Source: a bacterium
Lineage (GTDB): Bacteria > Sumerlaeota > Sumerlaeia > UBA8349
Assembly: GCA_013203855.1 (NCBI GenBank)
Contig: JABMPG010000470.1
Location: forward strand, 1-10,370
Length of the DNA stretch: 10,370 nucleotides
Direction of reading: 5' to 3'
The notes under the pieces are model-generated. The model saw only the letters and a list, made by a program, of their open reading frames with translations, did no database searches and was not told where the DNA came from. Each line of letters starts with the position of its first letter. Positions within the stretch are counted from its first letter, which is position 1. The translations under genes and the position numbers were made by a program. Positions 7,296-10,370 of this stretch are shown in pieces.

Positions 7296-7476
7296 GACCC
7301 CACCTCGTAAGGAAGTTCTGTACACACGGCAACTGTCCCAGCATGGCAACGCCGCGACCCGGAGTCAAGGAGTCCGTGCACTCGCCTCCGGATTTCCCAA
7401 GCCTTTCGTTGATTTTGCTCCCGTATCCGGCTATTCTGCCTCTCTGAATCAAGTTTCCCGTCGAGAGGATCAACAC
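7296..7476. promoter_or_regulatory. Shared divergent regulatory gap between two hydrolase genes
   Basis: These 181 bases separate the starts of the GH5-like (minus) and GH43-like (plus) genes and must hold both their control regions. A tandem GGAGTC-AA-GGAGTC lies at 7361-7374. Its first copy overlaps a minus-strand TTGACT (7368-7363), which is a possible -35 for the GH5-like gene. The matching -10, CATGCT (7345-7340) after 17 bases, is weak. The plus-strand promoter candidate is listed separately. The layout would allow one regulator to control both genes. Confidence 0.4.
7409..7437 (+). promoter_or_regulatory. Candidate sigma-70 promoter of the GH43-like gene
   Basis: TTGATT (7409-7414) and TATTCT (7432-7437) each match four of six consensus bases and are separated by exactly 17 bases. 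Transcription would start near 7444, giving a leader of about 33 bases that includes the GAGAGGA ribosome-binding site at 7463-7469. It is a pattern-based call only. Confidence 0.4.
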
Positions 7477-8505
7477 ATGGCATTCATCGACAGACTTCTC
7501 CCCGCCCCCCGCAACGGCGGATTCGCCCGGAAAGACAACTGGGTCTGGTGCGGCTCGGTCATCCGCGGAGAAGACAACCGCTACCACATGTTCGCCTCGA
7601 GTTGGTCCAGAACACTCCCCTTCTGGCCCAACTGGGTCACCAACTCCACCGTCGTTCGCGCATCATCCGACACGCCCGAAGGCCCCTATGCCTTCGAGGA
7701 AGTCGTCCTCGGACCCCATGAAGGGGACTACTGGGACGCCCGCATGGCCCACAATCCAACCATCCACAAGTGCGGCGACACCTACCTCCTCTACTACACC
7801 GGCACGACCTACGACCACCCCCTCCCCACTCCCGACCACCCCATCGCCGAAGACAAGCCCCTCGGCCACACCCAGGCCCGACTCAACCAACGCATCGGAC
7901 TCGCCACCGCAAAATCCATCTTCGGCCCTTGGAAGCGACGCGACCACCCCATCCTCCCCCCCGAACCGGGCAGATGGGACGGCCAGATGAACTGCAATCC
8001 CGCCCCTTGCGTCCTCGAAGACGGCAGCGTTCTCCTCGTTTACAAAGCCATTGGAAAACCCGATGACCACCTCCGTCTCGGAGTGGCCAAAGCCCCCCAT
8101 TTCGACGGTCCCTACGAACGCCTCACCGACAAGCCCATCTTCAACTTCGACGCCACCGGCGATCATGTCGAAGACGCCTGCATCTGGCATTCCGGAGACC
8201 AATTTCAACTCATTATGAAAGACATGCGGGGAGGAATCTGCGGCGAAAAAGGAGGCGGCATCCACGCCTCATCCCCGGAAGGCGTCGACTGGAACATCTC
8301 CGATCCCCCCAAAGCCTACTCCCGCACCGTTCTCTTCGAAGATGGCGTACACGAGGTGTTCGACAACTTCGAGCGGCCCCAGCTCCTCATCCAGAGCAAC
8401 CGCCCCACCCACCTCTTCGCCGCCGTTTCCATCCGAGGAAAAGGCGAAGGCCACCAAGGCATTGTCGACACCTGGAACCTCTGCCTATCCCTGAAAACCG
8501 ATTGA
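7477..8505 (+). CDS. GH43-like five-bladed beta-propeller hydrolase (family not assigned)
   Basis: This 342-residue protein has the look of the five-bladed propeller superfamily of GH43, GH32 and GH117 enzymes. Short blade-like units recur: SSDTPEGPY (63-71), AKSIFGPW (145-152) and AKAPHFDGPY (204-213) are three copies of the A/S-x-GP-aromatic turn common in these folds. The strand motifs NRYHMFAS, DTYLLYYTG and GSVLLVYKA are of the usual type. Likely catalytic-site residues are D20 or D87/N93 (DARMAHNPTIH, like the GH43 first-blade motif) and the E232-D233 pair in HVEDACIW. I cannot assign the exact acid and base. The ATG at 7477 has GAGAGGA upstream with seven bases of spacing, and the longer frame back to 7294 lacks support. 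No signal peptide is present. It diverges from the GH5-like gene and its 3' end overlaps the opposite-strand GH43-type gene by 21 bases. The substrate is unknown. Confidence 0.82.
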   Translation: MAFIDRLLPAPRNGGFARKDNWVWCGSVIRGEDNRYHMFASSWSRTLPFWPNWVTNSTVVRASSDTPEGPYAFEEVVLGPHEGDYWDARMAHNPTIHKCGDTYLLYYTGTTYDHPLPTPDHPIAEDKPLGHTQARLNQRIGLATAKSIFGPWKRRDHPILPPEPGRWDGQMNCNPAPCVLEDGSVLLVYKAIGKPDDHLRLGVAKAPHFDGPYERLTDKPIFNFDATGDHVEDACIWHSGDQFQLIMKDMRGGICGEKGGGIHASSPEGVDWNISDPPKAYSRTVLFEDGVHEVFDNFERPQLLIQSNRPTHLFAAVSIRGKGEGHQGIVDTWNLCLSLKTD

Positions 8506-9396
8506 GCAACGGCTACCCCACCTCAGCGAAGCGATACTCACTCCCCGCCGGGGCCGCTCCGCGCTCGAAATAAACCAGCCCCCCGACTCATCTCGGAAAA
8601 CCTCCGGAGCATGTGCCCTGATATGCCCCACCTGCGGGGACTCGTTGAAATCCAGCGGGTCTTCCGAGCCAAACACAAAGGTGTTGTCATTGTAAGGTTC
8701 GCTCCCGTCATAGTCCCACAGACACCAGAACAGATAGAACAAGCCTGCGCGCTCCACCAGAAAAGGCGACTCCGGATAGCCTTGGACGCGCATCCGGAAT
8801 ATCTCCACGGGATCGCCCCAGTGGAGCAGATCATTCGAAACCCGCGCGAGGACCGACTGCCTCGAACAGTAGCACATGATGTAGCGCCCCTCATGCGCCA
8901 GAATGTTCGGGTCGCGCGCGCCCACATCCTGGGAGAAAACCGCCCCTCGGGGCTCCCAGTGAAAGAGATCTTCCGACACCGCCAACCGGATCGGGTTCGG
9001 TCCGTAGAACATATGATAGACCCCATCCCGCTCGACAATAAACGGCGCATGGTTCTCCCGGATCTCCCCCGGCCTCTCCTCGGGAGGCAGAATCTTCGGC
9101 AGGTCTTCCCACGCCCCCTCCCGCAGATGATCCTTCAGATTCCCTACCGGACTCGCCGCGTGAAAAGACAACCACTCCGCCTCATGCACATTCGCCCCCG
9201 GCGGAGGCTGAGGATGCGTGATCCCGAAGGCGTGCCATCGGCCATCGCGCCCCTTCAGCACGGTGTGATCGTTCGGCACCCAATCCCGACAGGACTCGCC
9301 AACCCGGAAACTGGGGGAATCCGGCCCCGGGAAGACGTCGGGACCCGGGCAGTACACGCGGGTGTAACCGCCTTTGAGATAGGGAGAGGCAAACAT
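8485..9396 (-). CDS. GH43-type beta-propeller glycoside hydrolase
   Basis: This 303-residue protein is a compact five-bladed propeller with the three acidic residues of GH43 in the expected order. They are a base candidate D43 (WVPNDHTVLKGRDGRW), a pKa-modulating D162 (ARDPNIL) and an acid E209 (YPESPFLVERAG followed by an aromatic YLFW strand). Other blade strands are ENHAPFIVERDGVYHMFY (114-131) and HAPEVFRDESGGWFIS near residue 260. DLFHW and DLLHW are repeated after successive blades, as in GH43 and GH32 relatives. There is no signal peptide, so it should be cytoplasmic. The ATG at 9396 is preceded by a near-perfect Shine-Dalgarno. The gene lies 16 bases after the AEC transporter on the same strand, implying cotranscription. 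GH43 enzymes usually remove arabinose or xylose, but clan GH-F/J relatives act on many sugars and I cannot choose. It is only distantly similar to its plus-strand neighbour. Confidence 0.86.
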   Translation of the reverse strand: MFASPYLKGGYTRVYCPGPDVFPGPDSPSFRVGESCRDWVPNDHTVLKGRDGRWHAFGITHPQPPPGANVHEAEWLSFHAASPVGNLKDHLREGAWEDLPKILPPEERPGEIRENHAPFIVERDGVYHMFYGPNPIRLAVSEDLFHWEPRGAVFSQDVGARDPNILAHEGRYIMCYCSRQSVLARVSNDLLHWGDPVEIFRMRVQGYPESPFLVERAGLFYLFWCLWDYDGSEPYNDNTFVFGSEDPLDFNESPQVGHIRAHAPEVFRDESGGWFISSAERPRRGVSIASLRWGSRCSIGFQG

Positions 9397-9401
9397 GAGG
9401 A

Positions 9402-9407
9402 CCTCCT
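9402..9407 (-). promoter_or_regulatory. Shine-Dalgarno of the GH43-type gene
   Basis: Read on the minus strand, AGGAGG (continuing into T) ends five bases before the ATG at 9396. It lies wholly in the 16-base gap after the transporter stop codon, which fixes the start and allows independent initiation within a shared transcript. Confidence 0.75.
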
Positions 9408-9412
9408 GAGGA

Positions 9413-10363
9413 TCAACCAGCCGTCAGTATCAGCACCAGGGCCAGAACCGGGAACGCGAGCACCGTCGTGAGGACCACGATACTCCCGGACAGTTCCGAA
9501 TCGGCGCCCATCTGTTCCGCCATCACGAAAGACATAATCGCCGTCGGACACGCCAGATAGATCATCGCGATCCGAAGTTCATTTGGACCCAGACCAATCG
9601 CACGGCCCAGCATATAACCCACCACCGGCCCGGCAATCAACTTGATCGCCGAAGCCATCGCCGCCCCCACCAGATTCCCCGTCACTGAGCGGCGCGTCAG
9701 AGACGCCCCAATCCCCAGGAGCGCCAGCGGCATCGCCAGATTCCCCACCACCGTCAGAGAACGCGACAAAATCAGCGGGAGCCCCAGGCCCGTCAGCGAC
9801 CACGCCAGCCCGGCCACGCAAGCCACCAGCAACGGATTTGTCAAGACCTGAAAGACGATGTGCCCGACCCCCTCTCCCTCCCGCCTCGCCTCGGCCGGCC
9901 GGCCCCACAAGAGCACCAGAACCGCCGCCACGTTATACAAAGGAATCAGTGGCGCGATAGCCAGAACCGCGATCGCCTCTATCTCCCGCGCCCCCTCATC
10001 CCCCAGCCCCGCAAAAGAAAAAAGAATCACCGGCAGACCCACATAGGCCAAATTCCCACGATAGGCCCCCTGCATGAAACTCGCCTGGCTCCGACGAGGA
10101 AACCCCAGAACCCGCCCGAGCAAAAAACCCAAGAGCAGACACGCTCCCGCGCCAGCCAGAAGCACCCCAAATATCCTCAGGGCCACGCCCAACTCCACTT
10201 GGGCCCCGGCCGTCTTCTGAAACAACAGAGCCGGAAGACCCACCCAGTAAACCAGACGATTCGCCTCCCGAAAAAAACCAGGCCGCGCAAAATTTCCCTT
10301 CCGCAAACCAATCCCGAACACCACGATCAGCGCAATAGGGGCAAGAACATTCAGAACGTACAT
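9413..10363 (-). CDS. AEC family transporter (auxin efflux carrier / malate permease type)
   Basis: This 316-residue inner-membrane protein belongs to the AEC family (PF03547), secondary carriers known for malate/malonate and, in plants, auxin. About ten hydrophobic helices are visible. Family features include an N-terminal LAPIALIVVFGIGLRKG, VYWVGLPALLF (38-48) with its helix-breaking Pro, and YRGNLAYVGLPV (101-112). A polar mid-loop rich in Arg and Glu (around 155-165) is followed by NPLLVACVAG, and CPTAIMSFVMAEQMGAD starts the penultimate helix pair. Length and symmetry (two five-helix halves) are as expected, so it looks intact. The ATG at 10363 fits the family N-terminus, but only seven upstream bases are in the window, so the ribosome-binding site is not visible. 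It precedes the GH43-type gene by 16 bases and is probably the first gene of that operon. The substrate is unknown. A carboxylated sugar breakdown product is possible, but this is inference. Confidence 0.93.
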   Translation of the reverse strand: MYVLNVLAPIALIVVFGIGLRKGNFARPGFFREANRLVYWVGLPALLFQKTAGAQVELGVALRIFGVLLAGAGACLLLGFLLGRVLGFPRRSQASFMQGAYRGNLAYVGLPVILFSFAGLGDEGAREIEAIAVLAIAPLIPLYNVAAVLVLLWGRPAEARREGEGVGHIVFQVLTNPLLVACVAGLAWSLTGLGLPLILSRSLTVVGNLAMPLALLGIGASLTRRSVTGNLVGAAMASAIKLIAGPVVGYMLGRAIGLGPNELRIAMIYLACPTAIMSFVMAEQMGADSELSGSIVVLTTVLAFPVLALVLILTAG

Positions 10364-10370
10364 GAGAACC

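Noticed and set aside
7296..7349. 18-residue extension of the GH5-like protein from a TTG at 7349
   Set aside because: The ATG at 7295 has a good Shine-Dalgarno and the enzyme-like sequence starts there; the extension adds no recognisable sequence.
7294..7476. Upstream extension of the GH43-like gene
   Set aside because: It would fill the divergent promoter gap and overlap the GH5-like start. The ATG at 7477 has a good ribosome-binding site and fits the propeller N-terminus.
8543..8553. CCCC-GCC-GGGG hairpin after the GH43-like gene
   Set aside because: It has a four-base stem inside the coding sequence of the opposite-strand gene, with no T-run, and is easily due to chance in GC-rich DNA.
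8611..9471. Plus-strand 286-residue open frame opposite the GH43-type gene
   Set aside because: It is Arg/Pro/His-rich, has no family resemblance and lies fully antisense to well-supported genes; long shadow frames are expected at this GC content.
1..10370. Insertion sequence, integrase, tRNA or CRISPR array
   Set aside because: I saw no transposase or recombinase gene, no regularly spaced repeats and no tRNA-like cloverleaf in the short gaps between genes.

Overview
The window is a gene-dense, GC-rich bacterial segment with nine protein-coding genes and no RNA genes, insertion sequences or CRISPR array that I can see. Most starts are preceded by a Shine-Dalgarno sequence matching the canonical anti-SD (for example AAGGAG before bcp and AGGAGG before the gene at 9396), so it comes from a normal bacterium. 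The set of genes (a YfhO-type GT-C membrane protein, short single-domain ManC, and several unassigned GH5- and GH43-type hydrolases of the kind common in Planctomycetes/PVC, Hydrogenedentes and Sumerlaeota genomes) suggests an uncultured polysaccharide-using lineage of that sort. That placement is only an impression and rests on no phylogenetic analysis.

Left half (1-5484, all plus strand). The window opens inside or at the start of an unrecognised small helical protein (to 388). It is followed by a large multi-span YfhO-like membrane protein (450-2969), a LOG-family nucleotide phosphoribohydrolase (3029-3595) and a mannose-1-phosphate guanylyltransferase (manC, 3615-4748). The last three are separated by only about 20-60 bases and are probably one transcript. 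ManC makes GDP-mannose, and a GT-C-type protein would act on a lipid-linked sugar at the membrane, so a surface-glycan role is plausible. LOG is a housekeeping passenger. A 271-base gap (4749-5019) with three inverted repeats and a possible promoter precedes a well-conserved PrxQ/Bcp peroxiredoxin (5020-5484).

Right half (5505-10363). This is a carbohydrate-processing cluster of three glycoside-hydrolase-type genes plus a transporter. A GH5-like three-domain hydrolase (minus, 7295-5505) diverges from a GH43-like five-bladed beta-propeller protein (plus, 7477-8505) across a 181-base shared regulatory gap. A second GH43-type propeller protein (minus, 9396-8485) converges on the first and their 3' ends overlap by 21 bases. 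It is preceded, 16 bases upstream on the same strand, by an AEC-family (auxin efflux carrier/malate permease type) transporter (10363-9413). None of the three hydrolases shows a signal peptide, so they look cytoplasmic and would work on imported oligosaccharides or glycosides. Their substrate cannot be read from the sequence.

Nothing here proves a wholly new system. The best candidate for something undescribed is the compact three-hydrolase/AEC transporter locus.
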